A stretch of DNA of 64,000 bases from Pseudomonas cedrina subsp. cedrina (GCF_001983175.1 NZ_MNPW01000008.1:1-64000), one strand, 5' to 3'. Shown: positions 24,717-33,507, numbered from the stretch's first letter. The notes: generated from the sequence alone by a model not told the origin. A program made the numbers and translations.

Positions 24717-25085
24717 ATGATTCAGACTCAATCCATGCTCGATGTGGCCGATAACAGCGGCGCTCGCCGCGTTATGTGCATCAAGGTGCTGGGTGGCTCC
24801 CATCGTCGTTACGCTGGTATCGGTGACATCATCAAGGTTACTGTCAAGGAAGCAATTCCTCGCGGTAAAGTGAAAAAAGGCCAAGTGATGACTGCTGTTG
24901 TAGTCCGCACTCGTCACGGCGTACGTCGTGCTGATGGCTCCATTATCCGCTTTGATGGCAACGCTGCTGTTCTTCTGAACAACAAGCAAGAGCCTATCGG
25001 CACCCGTATCTTTGGGCCAGTGACCCGTGAACTTCGTACTGAGAAGTTCATGAAGATCGTCTCGCTCGCCCCAGAAGTGCTGTAA
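24717..25085 (+). CDS. rplN: 50S ribosomal protein L14
   Basis: L14 is an intersubunit bridge protein and the docking site for RsfS. The 122-residue protein begins MIQTQSMLDVADNSGARRVMCI. In E. coli this gene starts the separate spc operon. Here only 23 nt separate it from rpsQ, with no visible terminator or promoter, so S10 and spc operons are probably joined. Confidence 0.97.
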   Translation: MIQTQSMLDVADNSGARRVMCIKVLGGSHRRYAGIGDIIKVTVKEAIPRGKVKKGQVMTAVVVRTRHGVRRADGSIIRFDGNAAVLLNNKQEPIGTRIFGPVTRELRTEKFMKIVSLAPEVL

Positions 25086-25096
25086 GGAGATCCGAC

Positions 25097-25411
25097 ATGC
25101 AAAAGATTCGTCGTGACGACGAGATCATCGTGATCGCCGGCAAAGACAAAGGTAAGCGCGGTAAGGTGCTTAAGGTTCTCGCTAATAACCGTCTGGTTAT
25201 CGGTGGTCTGAACCTGGTCAAGCGTCATACCAAGCCTAACCCGATGTCGGGCGTGCAAGGCGGTATCGTCGAAAAAGAAGCTCCACTGGACGCTTCTAAC
25301 GTCGCCATTTTCAACGGCGAAACCAACAAGGCTGACCGCGTTGGTTTCAAAGTAGAAGATGGCAAGAAAATTCGTGTCTTCAAGTCGACCCAAAAAGCGG
25401 TTGATGCTTGA
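25097..25411 (+). CDS. rplX: 50S ribosomal protein L24
   Basis: L24 is an assembly initiator on 23S domain I. The 104-residue protein carries a KOW motif (IVIAGKDKGKRGKVLKV) near residue 10. The ATG at 25097 has AAGGAG upstream. It lies between rplN and rplE in canonical order. Confidence 0.97.
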   Translation: MQKIRRDDEIIVIAGKDKGKRGKVLKVLANNRLVIGGLNLVKRHTKPNPMSGVQGGIVEKEAPLDASNVAIFNGETNKADRVGFKVEDGKKIRVFKSTQKAVDA

Positions 25412-25431
25412 ACACTGCTAGGTAGAAGACC

Positions 25432-25971
25432 ATGGCACGACTAAAAGAGATTTACTGGAAAGAAATCGCACCGAAGCTTAAGGAAGAACTTAAGCTTTCG
25501 AACGTGATGGAAGTTCCACGCGTTACCAAAATCACCCTGAACATGGGTTTGGGCGAAGCGGTCGGTGACAAAAAAGTCATCGAGCACGCTGTTGCTGACC
25601 TGGAAAAGATCACCGGTCAAAAAGTCGTTGTGACTTACGCTCGGAAATCCATCGCTGGCTTTAAAGTCCGCGAAGGCTGGCCGATCGGCGTCAAAGTGAC
25701 TCTGCGCCGTGAGCGTATGTACGAATTCCTGGATCGTCTGCTGTCGATCTCCCTGCCTCGGGTTCGCGACTTCCGCGGCCTGAATGCCAAGTCCTTCGAT
25801 GGTCGTGGTAACTACAGCATGGGCGTGAAAGAGCAGATCATCTTCCCGGAAATCGACTACGACAAGATCGATGCTCTCCGCGGTCTGGACATCACCCTGA
25901 CCACCACTGCCAAGAACGATGATGAAGGTCGCGCCCTGTTGCGTGCTTTCAAATTCCCGTTCCGCAACTGA
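25432..25971 (+). CDS. rplE: 50S ribosomal protein L5
   Basis: L5 binds 5S rRNA in the central protuberance and contacts S13. The 179-residue protein contains KITLNMGLGEAVGDKK and NYSMGVKEQIIFPEIDYD. In E. coli the S8 repressor site overlaps the rplX-rplE junction. The 20-nt spacer here is short, and I did not confirm an S8-like fold. Confidence 0.97.
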   Translation: MARLKEIYWKEIAPKLKEELKLSNVMEVPRVTKITLNMGLGEAVGDKKVIEHAVADLEKITGQKVVVTYARKSIAGFKVREGWPIGVKVTLRRERMYEFLDRLLSISLPRVRDFRGLNAKSFDGRGNYSMGVKEQIIFPEIDYDKIDALRGLDITLTTTAKNDDEGRALLRAFKFPFRN

Positions 25972-25984
25972 TTGGAGTAGGACC

Positions 25985-26290
25985 ATGGCCAAGATGAGCA
26001 TGAAAAATCGCGAGCTGAAGCGTCAGCTCACGGTTGCCAAGTACGCCAAGAAGCGTGCAGCACTGAAAGCAATCATCGTTGATCTGAACGCAAGTCCAGA
26101 AGCGCGTTGGGAAGCTACAGTTGCCCTGCAGAAGCAGCCACGTGACGCAAGCGCCTCGCGCATGCGTAACCGCTGCCGCCTGACCGGTCGTCCACACGGC
26201 GTTTACCGCAAGTTCGGCCTCGGCCGTAACAAACTGCGTGAAGCGGCAATGCGTGGTGACGTACCAGGTCTGGTTAAAGCCAGCTGGTAA
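25985..26290 (+). CDS. rpsN: 30S ribosomal protein S14, zinc-independent type
   Basis: S14 is a 30S head protein. The 101-residue length and SRMRNRCRLTGRPHGVYRKF without the paired CxxC motifs mark it as the C-minus (zinc-free) form. The ATG at 25985 begins MAKMSMKNRELKR. An unusually long 207-nt gap with terminator-like hairpins separates it from rpsH. Confidence 0.97.
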   Translation: MAKMSMKNRELKRQLTVAKYAKKRAALKAIIVDLNASPEARWEATVALQKQPRDASASRMRNRCRLTGRPHGVYRKFGLGRNKLREAAMRGDVPGLVKASW

Positions 26291-26353
26291 GTACTTTCAG
26301 CGTCAAGGCGGTTGGTATCGCAAGATACTGACCGCCGGTGACCTTGAATCTGG

Positions 26354-26378
26354 AACAAGCCCCTTTTGGGGCTTGTTT
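26354..26378 (+). terminator. terminator-like hairpin between rpsN and rpsH
   Basis: AACAAGCCCC and GGGGCTTGTT form a 10-bp stem around a TTTT loop, followed by TCATTT. It sits in the middle of the spc operon, about 65 nt after rpsN, and would reduce read-through into rpsH. Confidence 0.8.
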
Positions 26379-26401
26379 CATTTCCGCAGTGTGTCTAAAA
26401 T
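26373..26401 (+). promoter_or_regulatory. possible internal promoter upstream of rpsH
   Basis: TTGTTT (26373-26378), a 17-bp spacer and TAAAAT (26396-26401) followed by the GC-rich ACGCGGC. The -35 box overlaps the terminator stem. The -10 box is good but the -35 is weak, so this is a candidate only. Confidence 0.45.
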
Positions 26402-26456
26402 ACGCGGCTCGCCTGAGCCCGTGTGTTTTATGCTCGGAGATTCTCGGCGACATATG

Positions 26457-26479
26457 TAGCCGCAAGGCTAATTTTTTTG
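26457..26479 (+). terminator. short GNRA-loop hairpin with T7 tract before rpsH
   Basis: TAGCC and GGCTA pair around a GCAA tetraloop and are followed by ATTTTTTTG, 20 nt before the rpsH start. The stem is only 5 bp, so termination would be weak or regulated. It could also influence rpsH translation. Confidence 0.5.
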
Positions 26480-26497
26480 TATTAGGAGCGTCTAGCC

Positions 26498-26890
26498 ATG
26501 AGTATGCAGGACCCGTTAGCGGACATGCTAACTCGTATCCGTAATGCCCAGATGGCTGAAAAGTCCGTCGTAAGCATGCCATCTTCCAAATTGAAGGTAG
26601 CTGTTGCCAAAGTCCTTAAAGACGAAGGCTACATTGCGGGTTATCAGATCAGCAGCGAAATCAAACCTCTGCTGTCCATCGAGCTGAAATACTTCGAAGG
26701 CCGTTCGGTCATCGAAGAAGTGAAGCGCGTTAGCCGTCCAGGCCTGCGTCAGTACAAGTCCGCTGAAGATCTGCCGAAAGTTCGTGGCGGTCTGGGCGTG
26801 TCTATCGTCTCCACCAACAAAGGTGTGATGACGGATCGTGCTGCGCGCGCTGCCGGTGTCGGCGGCGAAGTTCTTTGCACTGTGTTCTAA
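26498..26890 (+). CDS. rpsH: 30S ribosomal protein S8
   Basis: S8 binds the 16S central domain and is the translational repressor of the spc operon in E. coli. The 130-residue protein begins MSMQDPLADMLTRIRNAQ and ends with the RNA-binding segment GGLGVSIVSTNKGVMTDR. The ATG at 26498 follows TAGGAG. It follows the long rpsN-rpsH spacer, so its level may be set partly independently of upstream genes. Confidence 0.97.
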   Translation: MSMQDPLADMLTRIRNAQMAEKSVVSMPSSKLKVAVAKVLKDEGYIAGYQISSEIKPLLSIELKYFEGRSVIEEVKRVSRPGLRQYKSAEDLPKVRGGLGVSIVSTNKGVMTDRAARAAGVGGEVLCTVF

Positions 26891-26902
26891 GGGGGGATAA
26901 GC

Positions 26903-27436
26903 ATGTCACGCGTCGCTAAGAACCCCGTTAAGCTGCCAGCCGGTGTCGAAGTCAAATTCGCAGGCCAACAGCTTTCGGTGAAGGGTGCCAAGGGCACTCT
27001 TGAACTGAACATCCATTCGTCCGTTGAGATCGTTGAAGAAGCTGGTGAGCTGCGTTTCGCTGCTCGCAATGGCGATCAACAAACTCGCGCAATGGCCGGT
27101 ACCACGCGTGCGTTGGTAAACAACATGGTCCAAGGCGTAAGCCAAGGCTTCGAGCGCAAGCTCCAGCTGGTCGGTGTTGGTTACAAAGCGCAAGCAAAAG
27201 GCACGGTTCTGAACCTTGCCCTTGGCTTCTCGCACCCAGTGGATTACGAACTGCCGAAAGGCATCACCGCTGAGACCCCTAGCCAAACCGATATCCTGAT
27301 CAAGGGCATCGACAAGCAGCTGGTAGGTCAGGTGGCCGCTGAGATCCGCGACTTCCGTCCACCAGAGCCGTACAAAGGCAAAGGTGTGCGCTACGCGGAC
27401 GAAGTCGTCCGTCGTAAAGAAGCCAAGAAGAAGTAG
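26903..27436 (+). CDS. rplF: 50S ribosomal protein L6
   Basis: L6 sits near the sarcin-ricin loop. The 177-residue protein has two related alpha/beta domains and the C-terminal PEPYKGKGVRYADEVVRRKE signature. The ATG at 26903 follows GGGGGATAAGC, 12 nt after rpsH. rplR follows after 10 nt. Confidence 0.97.
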   Translation: MSRVAKNPVKLPAGVEVKFAGQQLSVKGAKGTLELNIHSSVEIVEEAGELRFAARNGDQQTRAMAGTTRALVNNMVQGVSQGFERKLQLVGVGYKAQAKGTVLNLALGFSHPVDYELPKGITAETPSQTDILIKGIDKQLVGQVAAEIRDFRPPEPYKGKGVRYADEVVRRKEAKKK

Positions 27437-27446
27437 GGCATAGCAA

Positions 27447-27797
27447 ATGACCGACAAAAAAGTTACTCGACTGCGTCGCGCTCGCAAAGCACGCCTGAAA
27501 ATGCACGAACTCGAAGTCGTGCGTCTCTGCGTGTACCGCTCGTCGCAGCACATCTACGCCCAGGTCATCTCGGCCGACGGCAACCAGGTCCTGGCAAGCG
27601 CCTCGACTTTGGATAAAGAACTGCGTGATGGTGCCACCGGCAACATCGACGCGGCCACTAAGGTTGGCCAGCTGGTCGCTACGCGTGCTAAGGCCGCTGG
27701 CGTCTCGCAAGTGGCTTTCGACCGCTCTGGCTTCAAGTACCACGGCCGCGTTAAAGCGCTGGCTGATGCTGCTCGTGAAGCTGGGCTGGAGTTCTAA
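27447..27797 (+). CDS. rplR: 50S ribosomal protein L18
   Basis: L18 mediates 5S rRNA attachment with L5. The 116-residue protein has a basic N-terminal tail and the core with YRSSQHIYAQVIS and AFDRSGFKYHGRVKALADAAR. Only 3 nt separate it from rpsE. Confidence 0.97.
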   Translation: MTDKKVTRLRRARKARLKMHELEVVRLCVYRSSQHIYAQVISADGNQVLASASTLDKELRDGATGNIDAATKVGQLVATRAKAAGVSQVAFDRSGFKYHGRVKALADAAREAGLEF

Positions 27798-27800
27798 GTT

Positions 27801-28301
27801 ATGTCAAATAACGACCAAAAGCGCGACGAAGGCTACATTGAGAAGCTGGTTCAAGTTAACCGCGTAGCCAAAACCGTTAAAGGCGGCCGTATCTTCACTT
27901 TCACCGCGTTGACCGTGGTGGGTGATGGTAAGGGGCGTGTTGGCTTCGGCCGTGGCAAGTCACGTGAAGTGCCTGCCGCGATCCAGAAGGCAATGGAAGC
28001 TGCTCGCCGCAACATGATCCAAGTTGATCTGAACGGCACCACGCTGCAGTACGCAATGAAGTCCGCCCATGGCGCTTCGAAGGTGTACATGCAGCCTGCT
28101 TCTGAAGGTACCGGTATCATCGCTGGCGGCGCTATGCGTGCTGTCCTCGAAGTTGCTGGCGTCCAGAACGTTCTGGCCAAGTGCTACGGCTCGACTAACC
28201 CTGTAAACGTGGTTCACGCCACTTTCAAGGGTCTGAAAGCTATGCAATCTCCTGAGTCCATTGCTGCCAAGCGCGGCTTGACTGTCAAGGAGATCTTCTG
28301 A
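27801..28301 (+). CDS. rpsE: 30S ribosomal protein S5
   Basis: S5 contributes to mRNA entry and decoding fidelity and contacts spectinomycin. The 166-residue protein has the N-terminal double-stranded RNA-binding fold. The spectinomycin loop region with [14 protein letters not shown] and [19 protein letters not shown] looks intact. The GGTCTGAAAGC and C-terminal helix complete the standard length. rpmD begins two bases downstream. Confidence 0.97.
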
Positions 28302-28303
28302 TC

Positions 28304-28480
28304 ATGGCTACCGTTAAAGTAACGCTGATCAAAAGCATGACCGGCCGCATCCCTAACCACAAATTGTGCGTTAAAGGTCTGGGTCTGCGTCGCATCGGTC
28401 ACACTGTAGAAGTCCAGGATACTCCCGAGAATCGCGGGATGATCAACAAGGCTTACTACATGCTGCGTGTAGAGGGTTAA
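28304..28480 (+). CDS. rpmD: 50S ribosomal protein L30
   Basis: This small gene encodes 58 residues, beginning [20 protein letters not shown] and ending YYMLRVEG, the complete length for L30. L30 is a small 50S protein near the 5S RNA region. The start lies two bases after the rpsE stop and the stop three bases before rplO, consistent with the spc order rpsE-rpmD-rplO. It is absent in some bacteria but intact here. Confidence 0.97.
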
Positions 28481-28483
28481 TCG

Positions 28484-28921
28484 ATGAAACTCAATGATCT
28501 GAGTCCAGCGCCGGGTTCCCGCCGCGAAAAGCATCGTCCGGGCCGTGGTATCGGTAGCGGTTTGGGTAAGACTGGTGGCCGTGGCCACAAAGGTCAAACC
28601 TCCCGCTCCGGTGGCACCATCGCTCCAGGCTTTGAAGGCGGTCAACAGCCGCTGCATCGTCGCCTGCCTAAGTTCGGTTTCGTATCCCTGAAGGCCATGG
28701 ACCGCGCAGAAGTGCGTCTGTCCGAGCTGGCTAAAGTGGAAGGCGACATCGTTACTGTGCAGACCCTGAAAGATGCCAACGTGATCAACGTCAACGTACA
28801 GCGTGTGAAAATCATGCTGTCCGGTGAAGTGACTCGCGCTGTCACTATCGGCAAGGGAATCGGCGCCACCAAAGGTGCGCGTTCGGCTATCGAAGCAGCT
28901 GGCGGCAAGTTCGAGGAATAA
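28484..28921 (+). CDS. rplO: 50S ribosomal protein L15
   Basis: L15 is a late-assembly 50S protein with a long extended N-terminal tail. The 145-residue protein begins MKLNDLSPAPGSRREKHRPG and is glycine-rich to about residue 50 (GRGIGSGLGKTGGRGHKGQ). Its stop abuts the secY start without a spacer, so secY translation is probably coupled. Confidence 0.97.
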   Translation: MKLNDLSPAPGSRREKHRPGRGIGSGLGKTGGRGHKGQTSRSGGTIAPGFEGGQQPLHRRLPKFGFVSLKAMDRAEVRLSELAKVEGDIVTVQTLKDANVINVNVQRVKIMLSGEVTRAVTIGKGIGATKGARSAIEAAGGKFEE

Positions 28922-30250
28922 ATGGCTAAGCAAGGTGCTCTCTCAGCGCTCGGCAAAGGCGGTATGTCTGAACTTTGGGCTCGTCTGCGTTTTCTGTTCC
29001 TGGCGATTATCGTCTACCGAATAGGCGCACACATCCCGGTTCCAGGTATCAACCCGGACCGACTCGCAGACCTGTTTCGACAGAATGAGGGGACCATTCT
29101 TAGCTTGTTCAACATGTTTTCCGGCGGCGCGCTGGAACGGATGAGCATCTTTGCACTGGGGATCATGCCGTACATTTCGGCATCGATCATCATGCAATTG
29201 ATGACCGCCGTCAGCCCGCAGTTGGAGCAGTTGAAGAAGGAAGGTGAAGCTGGTCGTCGCAAGATTAGCCAGTACACCCGCTACGGCACTGTCGTTCTCG
29301 CCCTGGTTCAAGCTATCGGCATGTCCGTTGGCCTGGCCGGGCAGGGCGTTGCGTTCACTGGTGACTTTGGCTTCCATTTCGTCGCGGTATCCACTTTTGT
29401 GGCTGGTGCGATGTTCATGATGTGGCTGGGTGAGCAGATTACTGAGCGTGGTGTTGGCAACGGTATCTCGATGTTGATTTTCGCAGGTATCGTCGCCGGT
29501 CTTCCGAGAGCAATCGGGCAGTCTTTCGAGTCTGCACGACAGGGTGATATCAATATCTTCGCCCTGGTTGCCATCGGTTTGCTGGCAGTAGCGATTATCG
29601 GTTTTGTGGTGTTCATTGAGCGTGGTCAGCGTCGTATTGCTGTTCACTACGCCAAGCGTCAGCAGGGCCGTAAGGTCTTTGCTGCGCAGACCAGCCACTT
29701 GCCGCTGAAAGTGAATATGGCCGGCGTTATTCCGGCAATTTTCGCGAGCAGCATTTTGCTGTTTCCGGCTTCGTTGGGTACCTGGTTTGGTCAGTCCGAA
29801 AATATGGGCTGGCTGCAGGACCTCTCTCAGTCGATCGCTCCTGGTCAGCCGTTGAATATTCTGCTGTTTAGTGCAGGGATTATTTTCTTCTGCTTCTTCT
29901 ATACGGCGTTGATGTTCAATCCGAAAGACGTAGCGGAAAACCTGAAGAAGTCCGGTGCCTTTATTCCGGGTATTCGTCCAGGTGAGCAGTCTGCGCGCTA
30001 CATTGATGGCGTTCTGACTCGTTTGACCCTGTTCGGTGCTCTATATATGACGGCCGTGTGTCTGCTTCCCCAGTTCCTGGTGGTTGCAGCAAACGTTCCG
30101 TTCTACCTTGGCGGGACCTCGTTGCTGATCGTGGTCGTGGTTGTGATGGACTTCATGTCCCAAGTACAATCGCACCTCGTTTCGCACCAGTACGAATCCC
30201 TGATGAAGAAAGCCAACCTGAAGGGCTACGGCAGCGGCATGTTGCGCTGA
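28922..30250 (+). CDS. secY: preprotein translocase channel subunit SecY
   Basis: SecY is the ten-helix pore of the Sec translocon. The 442-residue protein has the plug region after [15 protein letters not shown], the lateral gate helices, and the cytoplasmic loops that bind SecA and ribosomes, including YAKRQQGRK. It begins directly after rplO and is followed after 28 nt by rpmJ. SecE is encoded 26 kb upstream; secG is not in the window. Confidence 0.97.
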
Positions 30251-30278
30251 GTACCCCATAAGGTTCGAGGAGTTGGTG

Positions 30279-30395
30279 ATGAAAGTTCGTGCATCGGTGA
30301 AAAAGCTGTGCCGTAACTGCAAGATTATTCGCCGCGAAGGTGTTGTTCGAGTAATTTGCAGCGCGGAACCGCGTCACAAACAGCGCCAAGGCTGA
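30279..30395 (+). CDS. rpmJ: 50S ribosomal protein L36, zinc-binding type
   Basis: A 38-residue protein, [19 protein letters not shown] and onward, with C11, C14, C27 and H33 as the zinc ligands of the C-plus form. It stabilises 23S rRNA folding. The ATG at 30279 follows GAGGAGTTGGTG. Zinc-containing L36 is the standard form under zinc sufficiency; a zinc-free paralogue under Zur control is often encoded elsewhere in pseudomonads. A terminator follows. Confidence 0.96.
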
Positions 30396-30412
30396 ATGTG
30401 ATCCGCTTGAAG

Positions 30413-30445
30413 CCCGGCAGCTAGTGCGCTGCCGGGTTGATTATT
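30413..30445 (+). terminator. intrinsic terminator after rpmJ
   Basis: CCCGGCAGC (30413-30421) and GCTGCCGGG (30428-30436) form a perfect 9-bp stem around TAGTGC, followed by TTGATTATTTG. It ends the S10-spc transcript, and its T-tract overlaps the -35 box of the next promoter. Confidence 0.85.
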
Positions 30446-30465
30446 TGTTATTACAGCGATATTAT
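30437..30465 (+). promoter_or_regulatory. alpha operon promoter
   Basis: TTGATT (30437-30442), a 17-bp spacer and TATTAT (30460-30465) are followed by the GC-rich CTCGCGCCC. The leader to rpsM would be about 53 nt, shorter than the E. coli alpha-operon leader that binds S4. Confidence 0.78.
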
Positions 30466-30524
30466 CTCGCGCCCTATTTCTTGGCTTCCGGGGCGTAGGT
30501 AGCTGTCAATTGGAGTCCCACTGA

Positions 30525-30881
30525 ATGGCCCGTATTGCAGGCGTTAACATTCCAGATAACAAGCACACTGTTATCTCGCTGACCTACATCTATGGTGTTG
30601 GTCGCACTACTGCGCAGAAAATTTGCGCAGATACTGGGGTAAACCCAGCCGCAAAGATCAAGGATCTGAGCGACGAGCAGATCGAGCTGTTGCGTGGCGA
30701 AGTGGCGAAGTTCACCACTGAAGGTGACCTGCGTCGCGAAATCAACATGAAAATCAAGCGTTTGATGGACCTCGGTTGCTACCGCGGTCTGCGTCATCGT
30801 CGTGGTCTTCCAGTACGCGGTCAGCGTACCAAGACTAACGCGCGTACCCGTAAAGGTCCGCGTAAGCCGATCCGCAAGTAA
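30525..30881 (+). CDS. rpsM: 30S ribosomal protein S13
   Basis: S13 forms intersubunit bridges with L5 and contacts the P-site tRNA. The 118-residue protein begins [20 protein letters not shown] and ends with a basic tail ([12 protein letters not shown]). It is the first gene of the alpha operon behind its own promoter. rpsK follows after 30 nt. Confidence 0.97.
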
Positions 30882-30911
30882 TCGCCCACGCGAATCGACA
30901 GGAAAATTATC

Positions 30912-31301
30912 ATGGCAAAACCTGCTGCTCGTCCTCGTAAAAAAGTTAAAAAGACAGTGGTTGATGGCATCGCCCACATCCATGCATCTTTTAACAACAC
31001 CATCGTGACCATCACCGACCGTCAAGGTAACGCGCTTTCTTGGGCTACCTCCGGTGGTTCGGGTTTCCGCGGTTCCCGCAAGTCCACCCCGTTTGCTGCT
31101 CAAGTAGCTGCTGAACGTGCTGGCCAAGCTGCGCTGGAATACGGCCTGAAAAACCTCGACGTTAACGTCAAAGGTCCAGGTCCAGGTCGTGAGTCTGCTG
31201 TCCGTGCTTTGAACGGCTGTGGCTATAAGATCGCCAGCATCACCGACGTGACGCCAATCCCGCACAACGGGTGCCGTCCGCCGAAGAAGCGCCGCGTGTA
31301 A
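30912..31301 (+). CDS. rpsK: 30S ribosomal protein S11
   Basis: S11 is a platform protein that lines the E-site mRNA path. The 129-residue protein contains AHIHASFNNTIVTITDRQGN and the C-terminal DVTPIPHNGCRPPKKRRV, which is diagnostic. It lies between rpsM and rpsD in canonical alpha-operon order. Confidence 0.97.
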   Translation: MAKPAARPRKKVKKTVVDGIAHIHASFNNTIVTITDRQGNALSWATSGGSGFRGSRKSTPFAAQVAAERAGQAALEYGLKNLDVNVKGPGPGRESAVRALNGCGYKIASITDVTPIPHNGCRPPKKRRV

Positions 31302-31319
31302 TCCAGGAGATTGTAAAGA

Positions 31320-31940
31320 ATGGCTCGTTACATTGGTCCAAAATGCAAACTCGCTCGTCGCGAAGGCACCGATCTCTTCTTGAAGAGCGGCGTGCGCGCG
31401 ATCGAATCGAAGTGCAACATCGAAGCAGCACCTGGTATCCACGGCCAACGCCGCGGTCGCCAGTCCGATTACGGCACCCAACTGCGTGAAAAGCAGAAGG
31501 TCCGTCGTATCTACGGCGTTCTCGAGCGTCAATTCAGCGGCTACTACAAAGAAGCTGCTGGCAAGAAAGGTGCAACCGGTGAAAACCTGCTGCAACTGCT
31601 CGAATGCCGTCTGGACAACGTTGTATACCGTATGGGCTTTGGTTCGACTCGTGCCGAATCCCGTCAGTTGGTATCGCACAAGTCGATCAGCGTTAACGGG
31701 CAGACCGTAAACGTTCCGTCCTACCAGGTTCGTGCTGGTGACGTGGTCGCAGTTCGCGAGAAAGCTAAAAACCAACTTCGCATTGTCCAAGCTCTCGATC
31801 TGTGTGCCCAACGTGGCCGCGTAGAATGGGTAGAAGTAGACACTGAGAAGAAGTCGGGCGTTTTCAAGAACGTTCCTGCTCGCAGTGATCTGTCCGCCGA
31901 CATCAACGAAAGCCTGATTGTCGAGCTCTACTCCAAGTAA
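31320..31940 (+). CDS. rpsD: 30S ribosomal protein S4
   Basis: S4 nucleates 30S assembly, helps form the mRNA entry pore, and represses the alpha operon in E. coli. The 206-residue protein has the N-terminal helical region beginning MARYIGPKCKLARREGTDLF and an S4 RNA-binding domain (about residues 95-160, with RLDNVVYRMGFGSTRAESRQ). There is no N-terminal zinc site. rpoA follows after 22 nt. Confidence 0.97.
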   Translation: MARYIGPKCKLARREGTDLFLKSGVRAIESKCNIEAAPGIHGQRRGRQSDYGTQLREKQKVRRIYGVLERQFSGYYKEAAGKKGATGENLLQLLECRLDNVVYRMGFGSTRAESRQLVSHKSISVNGQTVNVPSYQVRAGDVVAVREKAKNQLRIVQALDLCAQRGRVEWVEVDTEKKSGVFKNVPARSDLSADINESLIVELYSK

Positions 31941-31962
31941 GGGCTAGAAAATAGGTGCATCC

Positions 31963-32964
31963 ATGCAGATTTCGGTAAATGAGTTCCTGACACCCCGCCA
32001 CATTGATGTGCAGGTTGTCAGTCCAACCCGCGCCAAGATCACTCTCGAGCCTCTCGAGCGTGGTTTTGGCCACACCCTGGGCAACGCGCTGCGCCGCATC
32101 CTGTTGTCCTCAATGCCCGGCTGTGCAGTAGTCGAGGCCGAGATTGACGGTGTGCTCCACGAGTACAGCGCCATCGAAGGTGTACAGGAAGACGTAATTG
32201 AAATCCTGTTGAACCTTAAAGGTCTGGCTATCAAGCTGCACGGCCGTGACGAAGTTACGCTGACCTTGTCGAAGAAGGGTTCGGGGGTGGTTACCGCTGC
32301 CGATATTCAGCTGGATCATGATGTCGAGATCGTTAACCCCGATCACGTAATCGCTAACCTGGCGTCTAACGGCGCCCTGAACATGAAGCTCACCGTAGCT
32401 CGTGGTCGTGGTTATGAACCGGCCGACTCGCGTCAGAGCGATGAAGACGAAAGCCGCAGCATTGGTCGCTTGCAGCTTGACTCTTCGTTCAGCCCGGTTC
32501 GCCGTATCGCATACGTGGTGGAAAACGCCCGTGTCGAACAGCGTACTAACCTGGACAAGCTGGTTATTGATCTGGAAACCAACGGTACTCTGGATCCTGA
32601 AGAGGCTATCCGCCGCGCTGCAACCATTCTGCAACAGCAGTTGGCTGCGTTCGTCGACCTCAAAGGTGACAGCGAACCAGTGGTAATCGAGCAGGAAGAC
32701 GAGATCGATCCGATCCTGCTTCGCCCGGTTGACGATCTGGAACTGACTGTACGTTCGGCTAACTGCCTTAAGGCGGAAAACATCTACTACATCGGTGACC
32801 TGATTCAGCGTACCGAAGTAGAGCTGTTGAAGACTCCGAACCTGGGCAAGAAATCCTTGACTGAAATCAAGGACGTTCTGGCCTCCCGCGGTCTGTCCCT
32901 CGGCATGCGCCTCGACAACTGGCCGCCTGCAAGTCTTAAGAAGGACGACAAGGCGACTGCCTGA
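31963..32964 (+). CDS. rpoA: DNA-directed RNA polymerase subunit alpha
   Basis: The alpha dimer scaffolds polymerase assembly and its C-terminal domain contacts UP elements and activators. The 333-residue protein has the N-terminal assembly domain (about 1-235, with LEPLERGFGHTLGNALRRIL), a flexible linker, and the alphaCTD (about 250-333) with NCLKAENIYYIGDL. The ATG at 31963 follows AGAAAATAGGTGC, a weak ribosome-binding site. rplQ follows after 41 nt. Confidence 0.98.
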   Translation: MQISVNEFLTPRHIDVQVVSPTRAKITLEPLERGFGHTLGNALRRILLSSMPGCAVVEAEIDGVLHEYSAIEGVQEDVIEILLNLKGLAIKLHGRDEVTLTLSKKGSGVVTAADIQLDHDVEIVNPDHVIANLASNGALNMKLTVARGRGYEPADSRQSDEDESRSIGRLQLDSSFSPVRRIAYVVENARVEQRTNLDKLVIDLETNGTLDPEEAIRRAATILQQQLAAFVDLKGDSEPVVIEQEDEIDPILLRPVDDLELTVRSANCLKAENIYYIGDLIQRTEVELLKTPNLGKKSLTEIKDVLASRGLSLGMRLDNWPPASLKKDDKATA

Positions 32965-33005
32965 TCGTCGTAATCACCGAACGTGAGTTTGGTAAGGAAT
33001 GAACC

Positions 33006-33392
33006 ATGCGTCATCGTAAAAGTGGTCGTCACCTGAGCCGTACCAGCTCGCACCGCAAGGCCATGTTTCAAAACATGGCGGTGTCGCTGTTCGAGCACGA
33101 GCTGATCAAAACTACACTGCCGAAAGCTAAAGAACTGCGTCGCGTTGCTGAGCCGCTGATCACTTTGGCCAAGACAGACAGCCTGGCTAACCGCCGTCTG
33201 GCTTTCGACCGTACTCGTTCGAAAGCTATCGTTGGTAAGCTCTTCAACGACCTGGGCAAGCGTTACGCTACCCGTGAGGGTGGCTACCTGCGCATCCTCA
33301 AGTGCGGTTTCCGCACTGGCGACAACGCGCCTATGGCGTACGTCGAGTTGGTTGATCGTGCTACTGCCGGTGAAGCTGTAAGCGCCGAGTAA
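33006..33392 (+). CDS. rplQ: 50S ribosomal protein L17
   Basis: L17 lies on the back of the 50S subunit near the exit region. The 128-residue protein begins MRHRKSGRHLSRTSSHRKAM and ends the alpha operon. The ATG at 33006 follows TAAGGAATGAACC. A strong terminator begins 21 nt after the stop. Confidence 0.97.
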   Translation: MRHRKSGRHLSRTSSHRKAMFQNMAVSLFEHELIKTTLPKAKELRRVAEPLITLAKTDSLANRRLAFDRTRSKAIVGKLFNDLGKRYATREGGYLRILKCGFRTGDNAPMAYVELVDRATAGEAVSAE

Positions 33393-33412
33393 GCCGATAA
33401 GCTGTATCGAAG

Positions 33413-33437
33413 AACCGGGCCTAGCGCCCGGTTTTTT
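33413..33437 (+). terminator. intrinsic terminator of the alpha operon
   Basis: AACCGGGC (33413-33420) and GCCCGGTT (33426-33433) pair around CTAGC and are followed by TTTTG. It ends the ribosomal block, and the 180 nt between it and katA hold the katA control region. Confidence 0.92.
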
Positions 33438-33507
33438 GTGCGCGTAATAAAAGCGCGATTTGTACAAGCTTCCCTGGGTAGCGCTCGGCACTATAAGGGG
33501 CCTGTTG

